From: Pterobdella sp. o SKG-2022
Taxonomy: Eukaryota > Annelida > Clitellata > Hirudinida > Piscicolidae
Assembly (NCBI GenBank): GCA_964035795.1
Contig: OZ038320.1
Coordinates: forward strand, 2,977,896-3,041,895
Direction of reading: 5' to 3'
DNA: 64,000 bases
A model generated the notes under the pieces. The model did no database searches. It had not been told where the DNA came from and worked only from the letters and a program-made list of their open reading frames with translations. Below are positions 23,595 to 35,340 of this stretch, in pieces. Numbering within the stretch: position 1 is the stretch's first letter; each line of letters starts with the position of its first letter. Both the position numbers and the translations under genes were made by a program.

Positions 23595-23812
23595 AATATT
23601 AATAATATTCAGTGTTGATTATATTATTTTTAATAATACTAATAATAATATTCAGTGTTGATTATATTATTTTTAATAATACTAATAATAATATTCAGTG
23701 TTGATTATATTATTTTTAATAATACTAATAATAATATTCAGTGTTGATTATATTATTTTTAATAATACTAATAATAATATTCAGTGTTGATTATATTATT
23801 TTTACTCTAATT
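23595..23812. repeat. 43-base tandem repeat, about 5 copies
   Basis: Units containing TTCAGTGTTGATTATATTAT start at 23608, 23651, 23694, 23737 and 23780, exactly 43 bases apart and almost identical. The array lies in AT-rich non-coding DNA. Confidence 0.92.
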
Positions 23813-26800
23813 TTGCTTTTTTAATGTTTCTCCTAATGAGCGTCACTCATTAAAAAGCTTATTCCTTTTAAATGTAAGTTTTATTCTGACGCCATTAATC
23901 TTCCGTGTGAAATGCGCATTTTTAATATTCATAATTATAGATCATATTTTATTTTTATCGCTCTGGTGAGCTCAGTTATAAATAGTTTTAAATAAATTAA
24001 TAAATGAATTTACTTAAATAGAGCAATTGCGATTATTTATACATGAATTAAATTATTTTATTAATAAAATATTTTTCATTTTTAGAAAAACATACCGAAA
24101 ATAATCCTGATTTTTCTTGGTTCGGGTATTTTTAGTTCATTCCATTTATTATTAGTTAATTCAACATTCAGTTTTCACTCAGTTCAGATTAATTATTTTT
24201 ATTTCAATTTTTTTTTTAAATAATTTTTTAGTTTATATTTCGCTTTTAGTTTTAAAACTTTCGCTAACATGCTTTCTAAAATTTCATTATAAAAAATCAT
24301 TTTTACCAATTTTTCAGAGACATCGTATGTATTTTACCAATATATCAACAATTTATTTCAAAATTTAAATTATATATATTAATAAGTATTTATTATAAAA
24401 TACATCAATCAATATAAAAATTAGCTTAAAATTAATATTATTTTTTATTTATTAGACTAAAATTAACTAAATGCTAGCTTATCACTAAAGTATACTGAAT
24501 TTATAATAAAACCATTAGTTTATTGTTACAGTTATTGATGACGATTAATTCATTTCAATAATACTTGTTCAGCGCTAGAAAAAGACCCGTACCCTATCAT
24601 CGAGCTAGTCCCGCTTATTTTTCACCTTCATAATATTTTGTCAAGAAATTATTAATAGAAGTTTATATTTAAACCTAACTAACACATTATTTGTGTTTGT
24701 ATAGAAATTGAATTTGATAGTGTATTTGAATTGTTTTTTAATTTTAATATTATGTGTAAAAATTGTATAGTTGGTTTTATCATGCAATGTTTTTTCTTCA
24801 TGATTCTTCAGTTGTGAATTTTATTGCATGAATAAACACATTGTTCAAAGCTCAAAAAATATTAAAATTGCAGCTTTTTTGGAATGCATTCAATTAAGTG
24901 TGTGGCTCTAGAAATTAACACGAAAATCTCACAAGTATTTTACAAATAATAAACTCGAGCAAAATATTTGGACTGTAGTGACTTGTGGCAATGAGATTAA
25001 AGTCTAGTAAACTTCTTGCTTGTGCATTTAAATACATACTTAAAGACTGTAAGTTGTGCTTGAGAGGGCAGGAAAGATTAAAGAAATAAAAAGAATCGTA
25101 AAGAAGGAAGCTTGCAGACACGTCTGAATAGAAAATGAAGAGACTCGCTCCACGGTTATTTAAAGTTACCTCCACGTACTATTAAGCTCTTCTATATCTG
25201 ACACTAACAGCCATTTGGACAAATAGAAAAGTATAAGGAAGAAGTGGTTTTGTTAGAAAATAAAGATTTATGAAGTCTTTTCAAAACCGTCTAACTCGTC
25301 TCTTATTAGCAATAAACGTTAAAGAAATAGCACCGCTGAAGTTTCTTTCTTTTATGCTTCTACTCACTAATGGCGGTGTGAAAGATAACATTCTGAGGTC
25401 ATTTTGAACTCAATAAAACATGCCTCGCACATAACTCAAACGAAATTAACAGTTCTTTATGAGATTTAACTGTAAAGAGCTTTTTAAGATTTAAATTTAT
25501 CTTATTTTTTATAAAACACAAATTTTGAAACAAATCAAGCATATAACTTCAAAAAACAGATTACTGTATGCTCATATAGGGAGTATAAGCAGAAAAGAAA
25601 GTTCATTTTGATGGGAGCATTCAGTGACTCTTAAGAGTTACACTGATAGCTATAAAGATGCCAATTGAGCGTTAGGGGAAATTTATTCGTGTTGCATTTG
25701 TATGCGGTAGAAAAAAAACTGCGTAAAATAGACTTTTGTGATGGTTACCCGGTTTAGCGAATTCAAACATTCAATGTCTTTATTATATGTTTTATTTTGA
25801 GTTTTTCTTAAACGAGCGTTTGAGTTGGAGAAAAATGTGACTCTTCTAAGGCTAATTAGTATATTGGAGGTGGTTTGATGTTCATTAATGAAAACAATTT
25901 CTTCCTTTATATATTCTTTCAAAGTTTTTCATTGGTTTATTAATATAGAGTTTTTCAGCTCAAAATTTTTGCTTTGAAACTTTCCGTAAGTAACCTCAAT
26001 ACTCTCAGTGGCCAAAAAACGGAAGAAGCTTACATAACAGCAAAATAAAAACCTCAAAACTTATCACATAATAACAATAATGATAAATAATAATATAAAT
26101 AAAAAAAATTAAAAAAAAAGCTCAAAACCAACTTTATAACAACAATAATAAAAACAGAAACAACAAAAATTCATCAAAAAGCCTTTTTATCAAAGCGACG
26201 AAATCTCACACGAACGCAACAATTACCGCAGACCGCTCTAACGAAGTGCTTGTGTTGGGGGTCCAGCTGCTTTTCTCGCGCGAAGATCCAGGGCATCAGC
26301 ATAGGTTATGAGTAAGAAATGAAGTATTAAATTATGCGATATAAAGTAATAAATTAGGTATAAATATTGGTAATTTATGTAATAAATATTAATAAATCAT
26401 GTAATAAACAGTAACAAATTATATGATAAATCATGAGTAATATTTTTGTTTCTCAGTAGAATTATTTTTTGTTGGTTTTGTTTCAATATGAGTTATCTAT
26501 TGAGATTTTTTCTTGTGTAACGAACGTTTCAAATTTTAAAGTTTTTCGAATGGCAAGTCAATAATACAGATCTTTTTTGACTCTCGAGGTCAATTTGCGA
26601 TCTTCATTTTATTTTTTCTGGAAGCTTCCATCTTCCATCCATCCAAGCAATCACCGTTTTATAATATTTTGAGTGTAGAATTTTTTTCTCCTTTTTTTAT
26701 CGTTTATCCAAACTTGGAAAACCCACATAAGTCTTTGCAGACGCCATTTTGGAACTTTATAAAATAATCTAGTTGGACTTGAAATCTTATTTTTGAAAAT

Positions 26801-28139
26801 GTTTACTCCACCATTAATCTTAATGCCACTACTGCGACCTTCCAACACGGCACGCTAAAAATAATTTATATTTGTAGACTTCAACAATTTTTCAAAAGAA
26901 CTTTCGTTTGAAATTTGAAAAAAGCGTTTATTTTTGATGATTAGATGAGCGAAACTTTCCGACATAATTTAAAATAAAACATCCCAACATCACTTTTATC
27001 AGACTGGTTTCACATTTATTTCAAATTCCTAGAATAAATTCAATCAATCTTTGGAGTCTCTCTTTCGAGAATTTGTTGACTTATAATATACTTACTTTCA
27101 GTCAAATGCATCCATCAACCCATACAATCCTCTTATGCCACCGATCAATCAAGCCCATGCTCAATCAATGATGATGTATGTTCTGTTTTATTTAGTTCTT
27201 TATTAACTGGCCGTTGCAATTTATTTCTACACGTGATTAATCGTTCCTATATCTCTCCAATCAATCATCCATCTACACTATTTATTCAAGCCATTCTTTG
27301 GTCTTGACTTTTCATTTTATATTTATTCGAGTCTCAAATCTGAATGATTTATAATGTCGATAAAACGACTTTTTCCCATCATTTGCCCTTCAACCTCACT
27401 TACAGCCAAGCCTTTCTTCCCAACGCTTTGATGTTTCTCTCAATTGATTTTGAGTGTTCCAGAGCCTTCCTTTTTAAATATTTCTCTATTAAAAGACTTT
27501 CTAATATTTCAATATTAAAATAAATTCAATTAATTTATAATATTTTCAATAATTTTTATATTAAAATATCTTCAAATACTTCCAAATCTTTCATCACCGA
27601 GCACAGGACTGTTCAACGGTTTCAGGCACCGTAAGAAAGCAAGACAATCCTACAAAAAAGTTTGATTCATATAACAGCTCAGTTCTGAAAAAAAATTTTT
27701 CAACTTTGATAAAAATAAAAAAAAACTCAATTCCGTTGGATAAAAAATGAAAAAAAAATAGCCCACACAAGAGCAGAAGGAAGAAGAGAAAGAGAGGTAC
27801 AATATATAATAAAAAGACTACTGAAGTACCTTGGAAAGGCATTAAGTTTGCTCGAAAACGACTCAAGAATCTTTATAGAGCAACTCCTAGGATGCTCGTT
27901 AGATGAATAAACATAGCATAATACTTTCAAGCTTCAACAACAACCAAGCCACCATTTGGACGGTTTTGATTTAGGGGTACGTCTAAAGTGACATTTGGAA
28001 CTTCACTAAATCAATAGTGATATTTATATTTATTCATTACAAATATGAATTATTAATGGCGTTTTTGAATTTATTCGATGTAGTAGTTGTTTTTTTTCTT
28101 AATTTTTCATATTTAAAATTTTTAAATTCACAAATAAAT
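23813..28139. other. AT-rich non-coding stretch
   Basis: No gene recognised. Open frames here are short and of random composition. One 130-base GC-rich island (26174-26308) is listed separately. Confidence 0.5.
26174..26302 (-). other. GC-rich island with a 42-codon minus-strand open frame
   Basis: About 130 bases far richer in GC than the flanks. The minus strand runs from ATG at 26302 to TGA and reads MLMPWIFAREKQLDPQHKHF, ending in a basic, Cys-containing tail (CGNCCVRVRFRRFDKK). The + strand is also open across it. I recognise no family. It could be a small gene, an isolated exon or a regulatory island. Confidence 0.3.
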
Positions 28140-28690
28140 CATCTTAACGAGCCCTTCAAATGATGCCCGATTCCTCAGTGATTTCTGAAACCCCATTAAC
28201 CCCCATCATTAAACACTACAAAAACACAAAAAATAGACATGGCTTGTGCACAGAAGACAACGCCATCGATGCAACAAAGCAATTTGGCAGTGTCAACTGA
28301 CTACAAATTGAAATTCCAGAGAGCACTTTGTGGTTCGAGCACATTACAGTGTCTCATTTGGAGACATTAATCAAAATAATGCTTGCCGTACACAACAAAT
28401 GCACACATTTATCAAGCGCATCCGAGGATATGGAGAATAAATATCCGATGCATTACGCCTTTTCTGACTCGCTTTAAAGCCGCCATTTTTCACAAAAAAT
28501 GCGCGTTAAACACGTAAAAAGCGAATATTTCGCCATAGCTCGTGGTGACGTCAGAGGACAGCGACGAAATATGAGCGGAGTTATGAAGGCATATTAATCA
28601 GTAGGATTAATTTACGATTAATTTACGTCACGTGATGTGGTTGCCTCTCATTAATGCTGGCAAAGTTCCAAGTCCCACTCATGGTGTGTG
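28140..28690. promoter_or_regulatory. Enhancer-like GC-richer island with homeodomain and CRE words
   Basis: About 550 bases without an open frame but with a dense set of binding-site words: TGACGTCA at 28546-28553, a doubled GATTAATTTAC at 28604-28625 running into ACGTCACGTGA, and several ATTAA/TTAAT cores. The sequence is markedly less AT-biased than its flanks. Regulatory function is inferred from composition and motifs only. Confidence 0.4.
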
Positions 28691-28800
28691 TGTGAATGTG
28701 CGTTTGTGAATGTGCGTTTGTGTTTATATGAGTTTTTGTGGATTTTTTTGCGAGTGTATTTTTGTATGTTCTTTTTTATGTGTGTGTTTCATGTATGTGA
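28682..28800. repeat. Degenerate (TG)n-rich tract
   Basis: A tract of TGTGTG, TGTGCGTTTGTG and similar words directly after the 28140-28690 island. Simple, imperfect and non-coding. Confidence 0.7.
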
Positions 28801-30442
28801 ACAAACTGAAGTGGGTACGTGTGATTGCATAACTGATGAGTGAAGAGATTTGAATTTGTTAATTATCAACTGCATTCATCGACCCTTCAAAAATCCACAA
28901 AAAACCTCAAGAGACTTAAATTAAATTTTGATTGATTAATCAATTAATGGCAAAGCCTGTGACTATCTGTCATTGAATCCATCAAACTCACCGGCGTATA
29001 ATCAAATATAAAATGTATTTAATTGTTAATTGAATAATTTAAAAGTTAATGTAAGATTTAACTTTTGAACCTCAACAAAGAAATGGTTTCCAAAAGTGGA
29101 AAGTTTCAAGACTGCTTCATTATTTTTTGTTTGTTTATCTGTTTGTCATTAAAAAATTATGCAATTCAAAATCTTTATTTTACCTCTGATATCTTTGATC
29201 GAAAATCATGCATTATATTATTAATAACGTTTTCAGCATATTTAATTATAATTAAAAATACTTGAAAAAATATTATGATAACAAATTATTTTGTAAGAAT
29301 GTACCATTTGTCGATGTTTTCAATTTTATAAGCATGCCTTTCTTCATAATAATCTTCTTTAGCCAAAGTAAATACTGCAAATTATTTGAATACTAAAGGT
29401 AATTTTATTAATTACAAAGCTTTTCGATAAAAAATTTCATTCTTCATTTTCACAATTCCATAAAAACACAGTCGTTTGTTAATACTTTTTTGAGATTGCT
29501 TGAAAATACACTAGAGCAATTAATGAATACTTTCAAAAAATACTAATAGCATTTATAATTCTATTTCAAGTCCTAATCAGTCATGCGTCTTTCATAAGAA
29601 GCAAATGAACAAAACAATGGAGAAACATAAATCTATTGGCTTAGACTGATTTATGGTTTGTTGATAACAATCTAATACTACAAAGGCTTCAAATAGTGAT
29701 GAATAAATGATGCGGTTTTGAAGTTGGCGCCATCTTTACATGCAATTCTGCCATTTGTAAGCACTTTTAAACACTCATGTACATTCACCGCATGTCATTT
29801 TAAACTTGCTTTTGCACCGTGAATTAATTAATATGATTACCTGTATAGATTTTAAAGGCAGGTTCACAACATTATGTTTAAACATTTGATAGGGTAGTTT
29901 AAAATGATGAATACACTTTTTAATATTTGATTTTTTGTGAACTTTTCTGTTGGAATTCCTTCATTATATCGATTGTTTCAAGTTTATTAATGTCTAAATT
30001 GAACTTTAACAAAAATAACTGATGTCTTTTTTAATTATATAGTAAATTTTTATTTTTACTCTTCCCTGTTGAGTTTGAACAAATAAAAATTCAGTTCACA
30101 TGATTAATACTTTTAACACAATAAAACTTTTCATTTTTTGAAATCCGTTTCTCAGTTTTTTTGAACTTCAGTGTATCTAGTGAAGATTCTTAAGTTATTT
30201 TAAATCAATAATTTTAAATCTCCAATGAAATCAAAAAGGTTTTTTACTGAATGAAGGGGTGGATATCACAGTTAATTCACAAGTATCATGGCTTAAAAAA
30301 CTTGCTTCTATTCTCAATATCAAATAATATCACAAAATCAAGTTATATCCTTATTGGGTAGTTGAAAGTATGCAGAGAATATGTTTAAAAAAAATTCCAA
30401 TGAGAATATTTTTTTTTGAAGCTTTGAAATAATATACATGGA
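28801..30442. other. AT-rich non-coding stretch up to the assembly gap
   Basis: No gene seen. It contains the second copy of the dispersed repeat (29347-29424). Confidence 0.5.
29347..29424 (+). repeat. Dispersed repeat, copy 2
   Basis: It begins AATAATCTTCTTTAGCCAAA like the copy at 8545 and continues through GGTAATTTTATTAATTACAA to AAGCTTTTCG. The similarity to copy 3 extends to the AAGCTT word, so the element is at least 78 bases long. Confidence 0.75.
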
Positions 30443-30642
30443 NNNNNNNNNNNNNNNNNNNNNNNNNNNNNNNNNNNNNNNNNNNNNNNNNNNNNNNNNN
30501 NNNNNNNNNNNNNNNNNNNNNNNNNNNNNNNNNNNNNNNNNNNNNNNNNNNNNNNNNNNNNNNNNNNNNNNNNNNNNNNNNNNNNNNNNNNNNNNNNNNN
30601 NNNNNNNNNNNNNNNNNNNNNNNNNNNNNNNNNNNNNNNNNN
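30443..30642. other. Assembly gap of 200 N
   Basis: Exactly 200 unknown bases, followed by ATATATATATATTATATA. The round length is likely nominal, and the break was probably caused by an AT microsatellite. Confidence 0.99.
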
Positions 30643-33600
30643 ATATATATATATTATATAAGCTATGGTAAATTAAGCTGGACCCAAAAATCCTTCAAAT
30701 CTTGCTCATCCCTGTGGGAAGATCAGTTCATGATACACACACTGCTTTATATTTATTTACAAAATCGATTTTTTTAAGCTAGAAAGACTCGATGTGAAAA
30801 ATTTTGAGTTTAAATGGGGTTTTGAGAAGGTTTTAGTATCTGGTGTATTTTAAGATTTCTTTCTTCAATAACGTTTGGTAAGTTTTTTAAATAATTTAGA
30901 AATTGTGTTAAAAATTCCAAGTTAAATGATCTTCAAAAAGTCAAAAGTTAATATAAAAACTCATTTTTAAGCCAGTACTATTAAAAATATATAACTTGTC
31001 ATTTATCTTCAGTTATTTGACTCGTGATTATTTACACAGTCAAAATACCATCCTTTTTGTTGTGCTTTGCTTAGATTCAAAAACAAGAGTTTTCAAACAT
31101 TTTTAAATCCAGGCTTAAAGCATGATAGCGTTTAGGGAACATGAGTAATAGGCGTACTTTTATTTAAGATTTTTAACATATCAAACTGTGATATAATTTT
31201 TTTTTATTAAAACTACAATTTTAGCTTTTTTATTAGTTAATAAGTTAGTACGAAGTAGTTTTTTATGGATTGGTGATAAGAAATGAATAGCATAAGGCAT
31301 ATACAACTAAAGAGGTTTTAGCCCTTGATATAAGTGGCACTAAGACATTAAAATCCATCACATCGTAGGCCTAATTCGTTTTGAATAATCTATTTTTGTG
31401 TAGTTACCATTGTAATAGTTCAAAAAAAATTTGAACAAGTCTTTCAGGAAAGTAGTCTTGTTAAGAGTCATTTGCATATTCATTCTCAACCATTAATAGA
31501 ACTTCCTCAATTGGAAATTAGAACACTTATTCAAAAAATCTCTTAACTATTTCACATTATGTAACTTTTTTGCTTATTATCCCTTCACACATCTCCAAAA
31601 TTTTTAATGATATAGAAAGACAGATAATAATACTAATTTTCATTAATACTTCATTAAGAAAAACAACTAATGTAAGTAGATAGCAAGATAAATAGAAAAA
31701 TACATAGATAAAAAATTAAACTAAAAATAGATAGAAAAAAAGATAAAAACTTCAAAGCTATGAGGGCTTAATCATCGCAGGTGATACATATAGCTACTCT
31801 GTTTTATAGGGTAGCTAGATTACCCTATGAACAAGTATACATACACTCACAGTTTCAAGCATATTCTCCATGTTAATGTCCCACCTTCATTGAGAGTCCC
31901 ATCAAATGAAGCTTTTAAACACTTTAAATAAAAAGCTATAATTTTTAATTTTTATTGAATTAGTAATAATATTCTAATGAATATTTTTATAGATTTAATT
32001 TCATAAAAATAGAAGAATTTCGATATTTTTAGATTCAAAAAAAAGCTTTCCATAAGTTTAAAGTTATTGATTACCAAATAAAAACGATTCAAAATAAAGG
32101 TATATGTCGTTAGAAGTACAAACTAATTACACTAACAACTCAATCCAGCACTTAGTGGGCCATTAAATTTATTCATAAAGACGTTTTTGTTACTATTGTG
32201 TAATCACACAACACATAATTACAACTCGAACACTACAAACCTATTATAACTTCCATTGTAGCATTCAATCCTCCTCTCCTTCACCACCAACCTTGAAGCC
32301 AGGATTAATGGGTGCATAGAGACCGAATAAAGGAGGAAAACTCAAAGATTCTCATATTTGTCTATACTATTCTTATGTTTCAATCTATTATAGGATGCTT
32401 TGTTGAACAATTGATTCAAATTTTATAATTTATTTCATTACCATGTGTTTTTCTAAAGTATTTTATCAGCTAATTTTACGGGTTCATTTGTTGCACATGA
32501 AGTTATTGTGAATATTTTGCAAGCCTGATAATTTCCAAGGATGACAAAAGCTACGTTATATTGTGGCTTCAAATTTAAAAATATTCAAATTTAAATGTTG
32601 AACTATAAATTTTAAAATAAAACAAAAACAACTACTATTTTAAACATAATTACTTCAATCAGCAACACATGGCATCGAAAAAGAAAGTCTGCCACCTTAG
32701 ACCAACCTCAGCAACACACCATAGAATCACCACCATTGCCCATATTTGGAAGCCAATACCAATTTGAACCATTTCTATATATTTTAGCAACATTGAAGGT
32801 TTATTAAGAAAAACACGAATCCTCCTATAGACCAACTTACATTCACGAGCCTTTTTGATATCTTTAAGACGGGCATGATAGAACGTACGGGACGTATTTG
32901 ATTGATATTATACGGAAGACCGTGAATAAGAGCCATGGTCCGTCAAAAGAAGCCGAGTGTTTTGAATTATTCAACAGAAACACCATGTTCGCAGTTCAGT
33001 GCCATTTTTATGGACCCTAACTCCCTATTCTTCTGTAGGCTTGTTGTTGTTGTTCAAGATATTTCTACGCGGTTTTTCTTCTTTAAGCTGATTGTTTTTA
33101 TTTTTAATGATATAATTTTTTCACTTCATTTTTGTTTTTTTTTTGTTTGCATAAGTTGTGATGTTATTTAAAATTTTTTGTGAGTTTCATGATTTTAACC
33201 TCACGTGCAGTCAAAGTTGTTAACTTCGGTTGTTATAATTTTGATAGTTTTTTTATTCTCTTAATAGATGCCTACTTCTAAAAGTATCTGCGCCTTCATT
33301 AATTCATGACACACTCGTCATGGCTTTTGTTTCGCATGCCAGCACTAACACTAGCCCATCCATTTTACTTTTTGTTTTGAGTACTCTTTTTATATGCCTA
33401 TAAATTTTTTTAAAATATCGCCATTACTCTTTTTAATTTTGAAAATCATGCTTTTATAACGACTCTGAGTGAGTGTGATTCAAGAAATGTTTCAAGACAA
33501 CAAAACCAGAATTTTTTTGTGGAATTTTCAGTTGAACACATTGATTTTTGAAAGCTTGCTAAATTGGTCGTAAAACAAATCTACAAAGGCTAGCAACATT

Positions 33601-34559
33601 TGTGTGGCAAATAAAAATACCTTGAATCAATATTATCACAAATCCAATATTCCACTGAGAATATTTTTGTGTTTCGGAAGGGAGAGACATGTTTATCTAA
33701 GGAAGAAGTCTTACGAGAAGATTTAAAAGAGCATATTTTAGTTTCTTCTCTTATCTGCCTTGTAAGTCACTGAGATGGTGTGTTGTGGTGTTAAAACAGT
33801 ATTGATGAAAGGGTTTTTGGTTGTGTGTGTGGTTATCCCGTCTTGTTTCAATTTTTTTATTTATGCTGTTTTTTATACATTTATTATTTCGGTTTTATGT
33901 AGTTTTTATTTCGAGTTTTTATATATTAAATCTTTAAAAACTTATATATATTGGTTGGCATGAAATTCTTATTTTCTTCAAATTCATAAGCATATTTCGA
34001 GTTTAGTTATCTATAATTTTAAAATTTAATTTGAAGCATAAACATTATTAATCGTAACATAAACTTCTAAAATTATATTACACTTTTATAACATTATCCA
34101 GCCTATTGCTCTTGCAAAATGTAGAAATTTTATGGGTTAGTTGAATACCCGTCACGTATATTAATAGTTACTGTTAGGCGTAATGACTTGATTGTAATGG
34201 CGATTTTAGGAGCTATGAGAGATTTTGTGCGTTTGCTTTTGAATAGTGAAAAAATTAAAGGAGTTAATAAAAATTTTATTGTGAGCCATTCCGTAGTCTT
34301 AAAACTGGGCAGTATTCAAGATTTCCTGATGTGAGTGTGCGAGTTGAAGCTCCATTTTCTATAGAATATAATAAAAATTTTATTGGTTTAAAACATTTTT
34401 ATCAATCTTATGAACCGTAATGTCAACCATTATCTCTATCGTTTGTATCATTTATTATTTCGTTTTTTGTTTTTTGTCTTCATTTAAAGTAATTATTTTA
34501 GAATATCTTATAGTATTTTTTTGTCCATGTGTTTGTTTAATTGTATCTTGTAGTGCTTG

Positions 34560-34760
34560 TTTGGCTGAACCGCATTGTTCTTTACGAGGTTTGAGCGGCA
34601 ATAAAACTATTGTTTATAATGACTTTTTATGCCACAAACGCGGTTCAAAATATTTTATGTCTTCCATAAATCGCGCCATTGTTTTGCGACATTTTGTCTT
34701 GAAGACGCGTAAATTTCAAATGTTAATTGAAATAAATTTCAAGGGTTGTCACGCCGGGTT
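34560..34760. promoter_or_regulatory. Enhancer-like island with posterior-Hox/Sox-type words
   Basis: It contains GCAATAAAAC (34598-34607), ATTGTTTATAATGAC, TTTTTATGCC, GCCATTGTTTTGCG and a near-repeat of CCGCATTG/CGCGGTTC. GCAATAAA and TTTATGGC-type words are typical posterior Hox sites, and ATTGTT is a Sox core. An ATG-initiated 130-codon frame (34420-34812) crosses it but is hydrophobic then basic and matches nothing I know. Confidence 0.35.
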
Positions 34761-35029
34761 TTGTTTGGGTAATGGTCGAAAAACAAAAACAAAACGATAT
34801 ACAGGACATTAACCGGTGACTTTGAAAAAAAAACCAAAAAAATTCTTTAAATTTATTTAAAAGCTTTTCACCAAAAAGTGGTTCTTGAAAGGATATAAGT
34901 TGAGTAGATTAATGAACATGGAAGGAACGGGGAATGGATAGAGTTGGAAACGTATATAGGCGAGTGCCGCGAGAGTGGCATAAAACGCACACTAACCTTA
35001 TAGGCCTTTTAAAACTTTTATAGAACGAG

Positions 35030-35340
35030 TGCTCAGGGAATATTAGAAGAGCGTAAAGTTTTACGATGCAGCGCTCCCTTTGCATTAGTAGCAATAACGG
35101 CCTTTTTACGGCTATATGCTGCCTTATGTAAATAACAAGAGCTTGCAGTATCACTAGGGTTTTGTGGGGTGGTGGGATGTTTTCGTTTTGTGTGAATTCC
35201 ACGCTTTTTAATCGTTCGTTTAAGGCACTCTTGAAGTTTGTTGTCTTTTTTATTCGCCCTCGCCACATTTTTAGCCTCTCCATTGCTTCTTTCACGTGCT
35301 GTCATTTGATTCGAGTTTCTTTTAATTTTATAGTGTTTCT
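35030..35340. promoter_or_regulatory. GC-richer island with Cdx/Hox-type words
   Basis: About 300 bases less AT-biased than the flanks, with CCTTTTTACGGC (35101-35112), CCTTATGTAAATAAC and ATCGTTCGTTTAAGG. Open frames occur on both strands (34909-35305 minus, 35162-35374 plus) without recognisable protein features, so a non-coding role is favoured. Confidence 0.33.

Noticed and set aside
27594..27669. Short SPSTGLFNGFRHRKKARQS-like frame considered as a late SR exon
   Set aside because: Its acceptor and phase do not fit the phase-2 series of the cwf21 gene, and the similarity is only compositional.
34420..34812. 130-codon ATG-initiated + frame
   Set aside because: Hydrophobic, Cys/Phe-rich start from T-rich DNA, no splice partner, no family recognised; the GC-richer part looks more like regulatory sequence.
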